Counted from the stretch's first letter, positions 46,501-55,552 are shown. The stretch is 64,000 nt of DNA from Pegoplata infirma (GCA_963921195.1 OY992536.1:111750778-111814777); one strand, 5' to 3'. The notes: generated by a model from the sequence alone, not told the origin. Translations and numbers: made by a program.

Positions 46501-49500
46501 GCCATAAAAAATTGAGCTTATTTCTTAAAACATTTTGAGAGTTGTGGTCTACTGGAAGTTATTTTTTTTTTTCAAAATACACTCGATTATCTTAAATTTC
46601 GTTGGTCCGTGTAATATAAAAAAGTATTAGATTAAGTTTTCATGTTTTAAAACTTACCTGTGAATTTGCTTGTGTTTCATTTATTGTATCAAATTTATTG
46701 CCAACTACAATTATACTAAAATCACGATGACTAAAACTATCCAAAATTTGATCTCTCATAGATCTGCAATACTGCAAGTAAAAAAAAAACAAATTGAAAC
46801 AAATTAATAAAACAAAGTTGAAAAAATTAAAAACTTTTTTTTTTTTTAAATATAACATTGTTAATAAGTAGAACAAAAAAGTAGCGGTATATAAAAGTTT
46901 TGTTAAAGTAAAAAAGTTTGTGACATCAAAAGATAATAATCAACAGCCGAAACTACTTTAAGGACATGACATAATCACCAACTAATTTAAGGTCATTCTA
47001 TTAATATTTATTTATTTTCTATTAAAAAAAAAAAAACTTACCCGAAATGTTTCTAAATTTCCCATATCAAATACTAAAACATAAGCATGAACTGTTCTCA
47101 ACCCCAGTGGATGACCATTGTTCCATTCAGCAAAATTATCCGCTGGAAATCGTTTCTGTAATTTAGATTTACTTATTTTTAGTTTTTTTTTTTTTGTTAT
47201 GCTTTTAATTTGAAGAAAATTAGAAAAGTTTTAATTGGCTAAACATTTTAATTTTGTAAGCACATAACTACGTTATTTATTCTAATTATTATTTTTTGTT
47301 TGTTTTATAATTTTATTTAATAGAGTTAGCTGAAAAAATTAAAATTGTCAATTATGAAATCGGGTTTGAGTAAGGTATGCAAATAATCGCAGATTTGCTT
47401 AACAGCGGTCACGGTTAAAATCCAAGCGGTTAACCGTGGTTAAATCAATAGATGTAAAACTTATAATTTAATTTTAATAAAATCTTAGATTGTGAATTCT
47501 TCTCTTTTGAAACTTAAGCTTATCTTAACCCAGAGACGAATCCTATAGAAAGTTTACAAACCCACTTTCCAGTAGAGTGACTCAAACATATAATGAAACA
47601 GTCTTTATTTGATAGCATTTCTTTAAAGGAAACGTTACCCAGCAAAACTTTGGTAACGGGTAGTGATTATATAACACATTACCAGGTAATGTATATTACT
47701 TATTTGTAGCATTATTTTATGATGTCTTACCAAACATTTGTTCCACAACGTATTATTTTCAAGTGAAAAATAATGCATTACTAATAATTTGCTACGTAAT
47801 GCATGATTATTGGAAAAAATGTATTTCATATTTATTATTTCTAAACATTAAATCATGGATGACTTATATTTGGTTACATTATGTATTATTTGAAAGTTTG
47901 AAATAATGCATTATTTATAATTGGATGCATAATGCATTACAATAACATAAAAAATAATTATTTTATAAAAAAATGCATAAGTTTAAACGACACACACTCA
48001 CGAGCATATTTTATCTACTTAACCTCACTTACAATCACGTGAGTAAATTTAATACAAAATTACTTTTTCACTACTCGTAACACCTTATATATTATCTTCT
48101 GGTATGCTATATTATTTCATTTCTCGTAACCTGTAAAATATCATATATTTTACACCTTACTCGTATTCTTCGTTATAAATTTATGACTTATTTTATACCT
48201 TACTGGTGTTCTTTGTGATAATGTGGATGCATTACTTTGAGTCTCATCGCCTGTTAAAATCATCAATGCTGCAATGTATAAAATAAGAGATCCTATACCT
48301 TATTTTATACCTTATTTGGGTATCAATACTTAACATGATTTTTATCAATCGTCTATTTTTGAAAAAATGCTATATAGGAAATTTTCCAAGTTTTAATTTA
48401 AGCTTGACAGCGTCCAAATTGAGCAAATATAAAATGAGATACGAGGATCGCGCTGGAAAATAAAATTATTTATGCACATTTTTTAGAATTTTTTTTTTTT
48501 AATATTTCAAACATTAAAAATTTAAAAAAATAGCCCTTTAGCTTTTATTCGGTGATCTACTTATATTTCCACCAAGCCAGACAATTTTTTTTTTAAACAG
48601 CAGAAGAAATCGTAATTTTTGACCTCCAATTCTTTGACCACCAATTTTTTGTAAACAAAGAAAATTTTAAATTTTATTAGTATTCTTATCATTATTACTA
48701 TACACTCAGGTGTACTTAAATAATTAAACAATAAAAACTTTTTTTTGTTTAAAAAGAATTGGAGTTAAAAAAATATGGATTTGTTTAACTGTATTTAAAA
48801 AAAAAATTGTTTGGGTTGTTGGAAAAATAAGTTTATCACTGAATAAAAACTTTTGGATAATTTTTAAATTTTTAATGTTTAAATTTGGAAAAGATGGACT
48901 TTTTAGAAAATTTTCTAAGAAATGTCTATTAATAATTTAATTTTACAGTGCGACCCTCGTATCTCATTTAATATTTGCTCAATCTGAACGCTGTCAAGCT
49001 TAAATTAAAGCATGGAAAATTTCCAATATAGTATTTTTTTTTTTTAAATAGTCTGTTTATAATATTAACTTTATATGTTTAAGTCACTGTATATGGTCGT
49101 TCATTAATAATTTATAAAATATTTGTGTGTGTGTGTGTCAATCCATAAAAAACTTTCGAAAATGCTTCAATCAACACACTCTAATATACTTGGATTATTG
49201 TTTTACTTTTCTCATTTTTTGTGTTTCCATTATTTAGTTTCATAAATATTTGTGTACCCAGCAAAAATTAGTTCTTTTTTTAAAAAACTGTTTTTTCTAT
49301 GTGAAAACAATAGCATTAGTAGGCCACTGCTAAAGTTACAAAAATAAAAAAGTAGATTAAAACAATAAATTTCACAGAACCACCCAATTAAAATTATTTT
49401 TCTAATGACATCTTAAGTAATATTTCGGTATGTGCTGGAAATTGATCGATTTCAATTTCATTCAACAGATTTCACTGAAAGTCGAATTTGAAAAAGTGAA

Positions 49501-52500
49501 TATATAAGAAAAACTGAATTGATTTTTCTTAAGTCTCATATGAGTAAAATATATGAGTTCATAGTAGAGATGCGCACCAATCACGTGATTATCGTGAATC
49601 ACACGTGAATCACGTGATTCGTGAGTAAATTTTTTTCTACTCAAGCGAGCGTGCGTGAGCGTGCGTGAGTAACAAAAAAAAGTTCGTGCGTGATCGTGCG
49701 TGAGTAAAATAGTTGCGTGAATTTTTCGTGATTTTAATTTTTTTTGTTCGGTTACGTTTTCTTGATTTTTCATGGTAGTATTTCGAAAAAAAATTGAATT
49801 TAATAAGTTTTTTTTTTAAAAATATGTCAATGAAGAAATTTGCACAGAGATTCTTTGAGGAAATGTCTTCAGGTCCTAACATGTTCATGTCCTAACATTG
49901 TCATTAATGAATATTTGTTTGTCATTTATAAGGAAAAATCTTCACAATAGCAGTATATTAAACTAAACTTTTAAATCTGGGGAAATTTTCAATTTCAGAG
50001 AAAAACATGGCAATATAATCGATTTATGTAAAATAAAATCAAACTCTTACAATTAGTATAAAATTAGTAAATAAACATACACTTTTGAAACTAAAGTTTG
50101 GATATAAACTGGAGGCTTCAGGCTCAAATCCAGTTAAAAATAAAAAAGGCGGAACGTTATTTCTTAATATGATAAAGATAATTTATAAAGGAAAATAGAT
50201 GGAAGTAAAACCTAAAGGAAATACGAAGATTTTTTGCATTTTTGTAGGACAGATATTAGAAATTTTCACAAAGGCGACTTAGGGGAAATGTCAGCACCCC
50301 CTGACAACTGCTGATTATGATTGAGGAAATTTTGAAATTTTTTATGAAACTGTCCTCAACTCGGTATATAGAGATGTCTTCGGGGACTCTGACACGACAG
50401 CGATCCGTCACCAAGGATTGCTCAAGGACTTTTCCAACTGGGTAATACATAAAAAAATATGACAATTTTTTTTTACATATTTTTATTCGTGAGTATTTCG
50501 TGATCGTGATTACGTCGTGAGCGTGATTAAATTTTTTTTCTACTCACGTGAGTGTGCGTGAGCGTGAGCACAAAAAAAATGTTCATGCGTGATCGTGCGT
50601 GATGATTTTTTTTTTTCGTGAGCGTGCGTGATCGTGATTGAAAAGTCACTCACGATCCCATCTCTAGTTCATAGAACATTTTCTGTTTTTAATTAAAAAT
50701 AAATCAAAGTAATAAAAATTGAAACTTCAAAAAAGATAGATTTTCATCATATAGCGGAATATTTATTATGTAAGCGCCTATGTTCTTTTGGCCGCATTAT
50801 AATCGTGCTTTAAAAATTAGTATAGTATATTATTTTGCTGGGTAGTTTAATATCTAACAATAAGTACATAGTTTGCAGAAGTATGAGTTTTTAGAAGTTA
50901 GAAAGACTACATACATATACACTAGGGCGTCCCGTTAAATCTAAACTTTCGAATTTCGTATCGTAATACCTGCCAAACGATGACCGCGGAATTGCTGATT
51001 GTGGGAAAATTTATGAAAAAATTTTGCAACAGCATCTTCAATCAGTCTTTGAACCAAATCCACCGGATCATGACTTTACGCTCCCTGAACCGCCTAACAG
51101 AGCTGATATGACTAATTTTATAATCAACCCTTACGAGGTTGAGACTATAATTAAGGATAATTTAAATCCTAAAAAAGCTCCTGGATGTGACCTCGTCACT
51201 CCGAGAATGATAAGAAACCTACCATTCATAGCAGTTATAACCCTCACAAAACTGTTTAACGCGATCTTGCTTCAAGGATATTTTCCAGATATGTGGAAAA
51301 TTTCTGAAATTAAAATGATATCCAAGCCAGGAAAAGATTTAACTTTACCTTCATCATATAGACCTATTAGCTTGCTTCCGTGTCTGTCGAAATTATTTGA
51401 GAAAGTTTTTCTTAAAAAAATTATGCCTTCCCTGGAAAACTGTAACATTATTCCTGCTCACCAGTTTGGTTTCCGCGAAAAGCATGGAACAATAGAACAA
51501 GTAAACCGCATTACAAGCGAGATAAGAAAGGCCTACGAGGAAAAGAAATATTGTTCAGCGATTTTTCTTGACGTCGCACAGGCTTTCGACAAAGTCTGGC
51601 ACGAGGGTCTATTAATTAAGGTAAAAGGTCTTTTACCCACCTGTACTCATAAGCTACTTGAATCCTATCTTCTTAACCGAAAATTCAGGGTAAAATATAA
51701 GGATACTACATCTGGAGATTTTGAAATGAAAGCTGGAGTTCCGCAGGGAAGTGTACTTGGTCCTATTTTATATTTGATTTTTACATCAGATTTGCCAACT
51801 AACGACCGTCTGCTAACGTCAACTTTTGCAGACGATACAGCAATTATTAGTACACACACGAATCCATCCGTTGCATCAATTGAACTTAATAACCATCTTA
51901 GAATTGTGGAGACGTGGTTTAAAAATTGGCGAATAAAAGTCAATGCTTTGAAAAGCAAGCACGTTACTTTTACACTAAGAACAGGAACTTGTCCTCCTGT
52001 CTCCCTAAATGGAGAACATATCCCACAATCTGAGAATGTAACATACCTTGGCATTCATTTGGACAGGCGATTAACATGGCGAAAGCACATAGAAGCCAAG
52101 AGGCTTCAAATGAAGCTGAAATCCAGCAATTTACACTGGTTAATTAACAAATATTCTAAACTTAGCCTTGACTCAAAAGTCACCCTGTATAACTGTATAT
52201 TAAAACCAATTTGGACCTACGGTATCCAACTTTATGGTACTGCAAGCGCATCCAATATAGAACTTATACAGAGGGCACAATCAAAAATTCTTAGAACAAT
52301 GACCGGCGCGCCATGGTTTATTCGCAACGAGAATATACACAGGGATCTTAACATACCATTTGTTAAGGATGAGTTTATCACAATAAGGACTAGATATGCT
52401 GATAAACTGGAAAATCACCCAAACCCCTTGGCTAGAGTCTTGACACGAACCCAGGGACACTCAAGACTGCGTCGTGCAGACTTGCCGCCCTTGTAACTAT

Positions 52501-54674
52501 GAGGCCCATATACCAAAATGGCTCCTTTGGAGTGTCTATTATTTTAAGTTAGAGTTTTAAGATTTAAATACTTATTGTTAGGCCTAAGAAAGGCGATTCA
52601 ATAATAGCCAAAATAAAGTGTAAAAAAAAAAAAAAAAAATCTTCAATCGGCTACCAGCGGTCAAATTCATGTCCGAATTTTTTAACCAAAAGTTTAAAAA
52701 TGTTAAGTATGTTATGTGAAAAAATATCACTGCGGAACACAAAAAATAAACAATAGTTACGACCATCATTTCTATATATTTCGGACATGCTGATTCGAAT
52801 GGCGTACTCCGTTTTTTTTTATTTCTTATACAAATTTGGTTTAAAACTTTTCATCTTAAGTCCTTAAATTCGCGAATTTCTTCAGTTTTTGAGGTTTTCG
52901 CGAAATTAACCGCCAAGTTGGTCTTTGATAAAAAACTTGCTTTTAGTGAATCAAAAAGGCATCCCTAACAATACGAATAGTGGACAAAAAACAGTTATGT
53001 TATATGGACCATCATGATGAAATCGCAAAAAACCGTTTTTTTGTATATGCCATCATCTCTTTACGAGATGATTTAAGACTCATCTTTTAGTATATAATGT
53101 GAGAACCTTAAACAATTAACTGACCAAAAATTTGGCCAAAAAAAAATTCATTTGCAAAAGTTCTCTTAACAAAAACTATTACTTCAGTGTTAACCCTACA
53201 ATAATTATAGTTTTTGTTAAGATAACTTTTGCAAATGAAAACTTTTTTGGCCAAATATTTGGTCAGTTAATTGTTTAAGGTTCCCACATTATATACTAAA
53301 AGATGGAACCTTAAATCATCTCGTAAAGTGATGCTGCCATATTCCAAAATACGGTTTTTCGCGATTTTCATCATGATGGTCCATATAACATAGCTGTTTT
53401 TTGTCCACTATTTGTATTGTTAGGGATACCTTTTTGATTCACTAAAAGCAACTTAGCTGTTAATTTCGTGAAAACCTCAAAAAATGAAGAAATTCGCAAG
53501 TTTAAGGGCTTAAGATGAAAAGCTTTATTCCAAATTTGCATAAGAAATGTTGGTACAAGTCATATCTTTGTTTTCTATGCCATACAATTTAAAAATCATT
53601 AACTTTGCAAATTTTTTTGTTGAAAAATTTTCTCGAAATCAGCAAATCTTAAACGACATTTTGCAAGAAAACTGTACCATCGAAAAACGGAGTACGCCAT
53701 TCGAATCAGCATGTCTCAAATATATAGAAACGTTGGTCACACCTCTTTTTTTCTAAAATAGTGGTCAGTTTTGTCACGCTGTGTATTTAAAAAAACTCGA
53801 AACAATGACCAGCATCTGCTTTTTTGGATCAAAATCGTGTTGTTATATTTTTTAATTCTGATTAATTTTTATTATAAAATAAAAATTGTTTTTTTTTCGA
53901 CCTTTAAAATATTATATTTTGATTATGTTTATTCTCGCTCGAGGCCACTATTTCCTTTACTAATCAAAACTATGATATTCTCATAGAATTATATTCAAGA
54001 AAATTATTTTTCTGTTTAAAATTTATTTATGCTGTGTCAGATTCCACTGTCAAGATTATTTAGCAAATATAAATATCCATACTACAAGTAGCAAAAGTAT
54101 TTAAATGACAAATCGTTAATGATCAAACTTAAATATTAATACATATTCGACTCTACTCCCATTGGAAATTAGAAGATGAAAATTTTACCATTTTAATTAG
54201 TAAAGGCATTAATGACTTCGAGCTACAATAAACCTACTCAAAATATATATGTTTTATATTTTTAGATGAGAGCTTAAAATTTTCCAACTTTTGGGACCAA
54301 TTTAGATAAAAAATATTTTTATGTTTTAAAATCAGCATCAGCGAACCAAAATCTTTATTTAGAATTTTTTTAATTCTTTTTAGCCGAATTTGTTTAAAAA
54401 ATTCTGTCGAAAAACGTATTTTTTCACACTTTGACGCTGGTTGCCGACTAAAGATACCACTAAAAAATGTTCATAAATTTTCCCAAAAGTTCAGATTTAA
54501 CGGGACGCTCTAATATAAAATAGTAATAATATTTAGTCATAGCATATTTACCTGGGGTGGAACATCGATTACCATCAGCTCTCGTATACATGTATCACAA
54601 ACCAGGCAGCTTTTGTATACTTTTCGTCTGGTTGTTGTTTGATGTATTTTGGGAAAATCATGGTAGAAAAATTG
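34475..54674 (-). CDS. RASL10-like small GTPase, five exons, 5' end missing
   Basis: Five exons with GT-AG borders join in frame (41, 38, 38, 22 2/3 and 39 1/3 codons, then TAG). The product is about 179 residues of a Ras-type GTPase. Visible landmarks: QFFYHDF and TTTRRKVY (after the P-loop/switch I), VIDVPPQ in place of DTAGQ (switch II: Gly changed to Pro, Gln kept), FPADNFAEW, HAYVLVFDM, IIVVGNKFD (G4), YVECSA (G5), and C-terminal CTIL, a CAAX box whose Leu favours geranylgeranylation. From memory, the human RASL10 proteins share the unusual D-x-PP switch, the FP…EW segment and KCGYVECSAKYNW, so this subfamily is the best fit. The P-loop exon is not seen up to 64 kb. Expected role: membrane-bound GTP-binding signalling protein; substrate unknown. 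Other Ras-like families (RERG, RASL11) are less likely. Confidence 0.87.
34688..34755 (-). CDS. GTPase exon with the G5 motif
   Basis: 68 nt, entering in phase 0 and leaving in phase 2. Acceptor TTTAG at 34757-34756, donor CA|GTAAGT at 34687-34682. Encodes ELKDISTLVRKHWRCGYVEC and SA, i.e. the C-SA motif of the guanine pocket. The intron upstream is 11.9 kb and full of transposons. Confidence 0.87.
34756..35329. other. Left part of the large intron
   Basis: Intronic. 34991-35086 ('gataaaccgacattttaaatcctactgatgataacag…ccagaaatgtctataatttttag') is repeated at 55553-55645. An inverted pair (tggttgttgtaaacaatcataaaa near 35147, tttatgattgtgtttacaacaaac near 35262) suggests a small foldback element. 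Confidence 0.5.
36299..37111 (+). mobile_element. 813-bp MITE with tRNA-like block, nested
   Basis: Starts CACTCAAAAAATTATGTCAT and ends AAATATTTTGTGTG, flanked by TA on both sides. Exactly the same length as the copy at 42291-43103, with few differences. Inside are several inverted copies of 'cattaatttttaatgttttcgtaggttatttt' and a tRNA-like A/B-box block. No open frame. Confidence 0.85.
36680..36742 (+). promoter_or_regulatory. tRNA-like A/B box pair
   Basis: A-box TGGCACGATGGG at 36685-36696 and B-box GGATCGATTCCC at 36729-36740, 32 bp apart, which is within the spacing of pol III internal promoters. The intervening 'gtagagtgtctggcc' also looks tRNA-like. Confidence 0.55.
37810..38911. 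mobile_element. 1.1-kb palindromic TA-flanked element
   Basis: Ends GAGTGTCCCTTATTTTGG… and its reverse complement, with TA at 37808-37809 and 38912-38913. The halves are inverted copies over about 530 bp each; the centre is near 38430. Shared features include GGTACC near the ends, the GC-rich 'cctaggaccacgccttccctacgcgac' and 'gccggggtcctgcagtaaaa'. No frame. Confidence 0.85.
38923..41067. mobile_element. 2.1-kb palindromic TA-flanked element with internal unit array
   Basis: Ends TGGGGGTTTTCGTGTC… and its reverse complement, with TA at 38921-38922 and 41068-41069. The inverted arms match from the ends to about 39720 and 40260 with few differences. The centre has five related units that begin TGTATGGGAGCCCCTTAGG or a variant: plus strand at about 39930, 40110 and 40262, minus strand at about 39726 and 39886. 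The mirrored open stretches (39442-39723, 40231-40503) arise from this unit. It sits only 11 bp from the 1.1-kb palindrome. Confidence 0.85.
41298..41458. mobile_element. 161-bp MITE, TA flanks
   Basis: Left GGGTGGCACGAGTTATGA, right 'cctaatttgtgtctccc', inverted but imperfect. TA at 41296-41297 and 41459-41460. It contains 'agccaaatcggacaaaatt', also seen near 19065. Confidence 0.6.
42291..43103 (+). mobile_element. 813-bp MITE, second full copy
   Basis: CACTCAAAAAATTATGTCAT…AAATATTTTGAGTG, TA at 42289-42290 and 43104-43105. Nearly identical to 36299-37111 and of equal length. Its right terminus (GAGTG) is a perfect inverse of the left (CACTC), better kept than in the other copy. Confidence 0.85.
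42672..42734 (+). promoter_or_regulatory. tRNA-like A/B box pair
   Basis: A-box TGGCACGATGGG at 42677-42688, B-box GGATCGATTCCC at 42721-42732. Identical in sequence and spacing to the block in the copy at 36.7 kb. Confidence 0.55.
43207..43728 (+). mobile_element. 522-bp TTGTAA-type MITE
   Basis: CACTCAAAAAAAATTACAAG…TTTTTTTTTTGTGTG followed by TA. It matches the outer parts of 35962-37747 (for example 'gtttgctaactcctatttgac', 'acttttcctagtaatttgac') without the nested element. Confidence 0.7.
43729..44530 (-). repeat. 280-bp segment plus inverted TTGTAA-type MITE
   Basis: 43740-44027 is the reverse complement of 37312-37590 ('ctggaggatcctaaatttcatg'). From 44028 (CACAAAAAAAACTTTGTC) to 44528 comes an inverted copy of the preceding MITE. 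Together with 43207-43728 this makes a palindrome of about 1.3 kb, cut on the right by the next element. Confidence 0.65.
44531..46236 (-). mobile_element. TA-type non-autonomous transposon, second complete copy
   Basis: Inverted copy of 1470-3232, flanked by TA (44529-44530, 46237-46238). The CCCCGTGATTTTACGGGG and CCCCGTAAAGTTACGGGG hairpins lie at about 44566 and 44615. The G/C-richer part (45170-45200 'ccttcttcggcagctggag', 45300-45345 'atgagaattgcgaaggaggc') is shared by both copies. No transposase frame. Confidence 0.8.
46239..46657. other. Intron segment next to the G4 exon
   Basis: No complete element. 'ctatctctaccctgaaggaccac' follows the previous element. The last 80 bp before the exon border are A/T-rich. 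Confidence 0.4.
46658..46771 (-). CDS. GTPase exon with the G4 motif
   Basis: 114 nt, phase 0/0, separated from the previous exon by a 270-bp intron. Acceptor TTGCAG at 46773-46772, donor CAG|GTAAG. Encodes YCRSMRDQILDSF and IIVVGNKFDTINE; NKFD is the guanine-specificity motif NKxD. A second in-frame AG six bases downstream could serve as an alternative acceptor and would remove two residues. Confidence 0.9.
47042..47155 (-). CDS. GTPase exon, between G3 and G4
   Basis: 114 nt, phase 0/0. Acceptor ATTACAG at 47157-47156, donor CGG|GTAAGT. Encodes KRFPADNFAEWNNG, then GLRTVHAYVLVFDMGNLETF, the strand and helix after switch II. Confidence 0.88.
47158..47637. other. Intron segment
   Basis: Nothing recognised apart from a short inverted motif (aagcggttaaccgtggtt near 47424). 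Confidence 0.4.
47638..48318 (+). mobile_element. CCCAGCAAAACTT-ended MITE, right end missing
   Basis: Starts CCCAGCAAAACTTTGGTAAC and matches 57290-58020 over nearly its length ('taatgcattactaataattt', 'cactcacgagcatattttatc', 'tgctgcaatgtataaaataagag'). The end 'aagttttgctggg' of the other copies is absent. Confidence 0.75.
48371..49030. mobile_element. 660-bp foldback element
   Basis: Left TATATAGGAAATTTTCCAAG and right CATGGAAAATTTCCAATATA. The arms match for about 110 bp (shared 'taatttaagcttgacagcgt' and 'gagatacgagg'). The core is A/T-rich. Target duplication unclear. Confidence 0.7.
49257..50842. mobile_element. CCCAGCAAAAA-ended element, split by a hAT-like MITE
   Basis: Starts CCCAGCAAAAATTAG, ends ATTATTTTGCTGGG, flanked by TA (49255-49256, 50843-50844). 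The interior is interrupted at 49565-50666. Without that insertion it would be about 480 bp. Confidence 0.6.
49565..50666. mobile_element. 1.1-kb hAT-like MITE with 8-bp TSD
   Basis: Ends TAGAGATG and CATCTCTA with the perfect 8-bp duplication GTTCATAG (49557-49564 and 50667-50674), as in hAT elements. The two ends carry dense CGTGA/TCACG words (for example ATCACGTGATT, GCGTGAGCGTGCGTGAG) for about 150 bp on the left and 170 bp on the right. The middle has no transposase frame. Confidence 0.88.
50967..52639 (+). pseudogene. 5'-truncated Jockey-type LINE, reverse transcriptase intact
   Basis: A single open frame from about 50967 to the stop at 52497 (about 510 codons) encodes the reverse transcriptase of a Jockey-clade LINE. 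Motifs in order: KKAPGCDLVTP, SSYRPISLLPCLSKLFEK, HQFGFREKHGTIEQV, AIFLDVAQAFDKVWHEGLL, GVPQGSVLGPILY, the catalytic TFADDTAI, and VTYLGIHLDRRLTW. The endonuclease domain and first ORF are absent (5' truncation). A 3' UTR of about 120 bp with 'attgttaggcctaagaaaggcgattcaataa' precedes an A17 tail at 52622-52639. ATC-type bases border it on both sides but the duplication is too short to be sure. The intact frame points to a recent insertion. Confidence 0.9.
52728..53783. mobile_element. 1.06-kb palindromic element, complete 'D' family copy
   Basis: Left CACTGCGGAACACAAAAA, right 'tttgtcacgctgtg', bordered by TAT on both sides. The arms match over nearly 500 bp ('catgctgattcgaatggcgt', 'atggaccatcatgatga', 'ttggccaaatatttggtcag'); the centre is near 53190. 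No protein frame. Confidence 0.8.
53784..54420. other. Core of the palindromic element, unassigned
   Basis: Lies inside 50925-54510. A/T-rich, no open frame and no sub-element ends seen. Confidence 0.4.
54552..54674 (-). CDS. GTPase exon, switch I/II region
   Basis: 123 nt, phase 0 at both ends. The acceptor is …TTTTACAG at 54675-54676 and the donor CAG|GTAAAT at 54551-54550. It encodes QFFYHDFPKIHQTTTRRKVY followed by a Cys-rich stretch (KSCLVCDTC) and LMVIDVPPQ. The preceding exon must end in phase 0 with the P-loop. Confidence 0.88.
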
Positions 54675-54676
54675 CT

Positions 54677-55248
54677 GTAAAATAAACAAAAATAACAAAA
54701 TATATAAATTTATAACAAAATTAAAACCTAAATTATATTTAAGGTAACCGGTTTAATATATTATATTTATTTTAGATTATTTACCCAGTGAACATTTAAA
54801 CGCAAAACGAAAATTAGTTATAGACTATCTCTATTTAGGGATCTTAATTATTCATAGAAATCACAGAAAATATATTTTTTAATGACTCCTTCTAAAATGG
54901 TGAATTGCTTAACTTTAAACCGTAGGATAATAATTTGAAAATAATCAATATGACAAGAATAATCAGGGTACCCATGTCCGATCAACCTAAATTTTTGTGA
55001 GACATATTTTTATCGACAAATCATATAAAATAAACCAGAGTCAAAAAAAGTGTAATTTTCAAAATTAAAAAAAAAAAAAAATAGAACGAATTGTAATAAC
55101 ATCTCGAATTCTGGGTTAAAAGCTGCGTAATTTAGAGTAGAATTTTTAGAGTTTAAAAAAGTCGATTTTAATGAGACGTTTTTTATTTAAATAAATTATC
55201 AGATTCTGATAATTTATTTAAAATATTTTCTTTTGTAAAGAAAAGTTT
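54677..55248. repeat. Flank or first intron with dispersed repeat at 54965-55165
   Basis: 'cccatgtccgatcaacctaaa' (54971) and 'aacatctcgaattctgg…tttagagtagaattttt' are shared with 16945-17170. The rest is A/T-rich. No P-loop exon found. Confidence 0.45.
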
Positions 55249-55492
55249 TTTTGACAGTTTCCAACACTACAATTCTATTTCTAGCCATCTCAACCTCACT
55301 TCATACTTTCTTTCAACTTTTTTGTCTCTTACATTATTTCGCAAGGGTTACCAACATGATCTGGAATTGCAGACACAATTGAAGGAATTTGCATTTTCTG
55401 TTTCGGAGACGTGCCTAATGACGACAGAAAGAAAGTATGAAGTGAGGTTGAGATGGCTAGAAATAGAATTGTAGTGTTGGAAACTGTCAAAA
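55249..55492. repeat. Perfect hairpin, 66-bp arms
   Basis: 55249-55314 and 55427-55492 are exact reverse complements (TTTTGACAGTTTCCAACACT… ). The 112-bp loop ('ttacattatttcgcaagggttaccaacatg…') is not self-complementary. No terminal motif of known transposons and no visible target duplication. Confidence 0.9.
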
Positions 55493-55552
55493 TTTATTCT
55501 GTAGAAACTATAAATATTCACATATATAAAAAACAGTTTTCACTGACAAGAC

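Larger units (their letters stand above)
50925..54510. mobile_element. Palindromic element with GGGCGTCCCGTTAAATCT ends, holding two insertions
   Basis: Left GGGCGTCCCGTTAAATCT, right AGATTTAACGGGACGCTC, TA at 50923-50924 and 54511-54512. The left arm continues after the LINE at about 52640 ('aatcggctaccagcggtcaaatt', mirrored at 54425-54455 as 'cactttgacgctggttgccgact'). So the LINE landed in this arm, and the D-family palindrome (52728-53783) landed just next to it. Confidence 0.75.

Noticed and set aside
46766..46771. Alternative acceptor six bases into the G4 exon
   Set aside because: Both keep the frame; the upstream AG was preferred because it keeps the helix residues YC and has the first AG after the pyrimidine-rich part. 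Not excluded as a variant.
54780..54800. Possible P-loop exon near ATTTACCCAGTG (minus strand)
   Set aside because: The frame reads into a stop after Gly-Lys and lacks the GxxGxGKS spacing.
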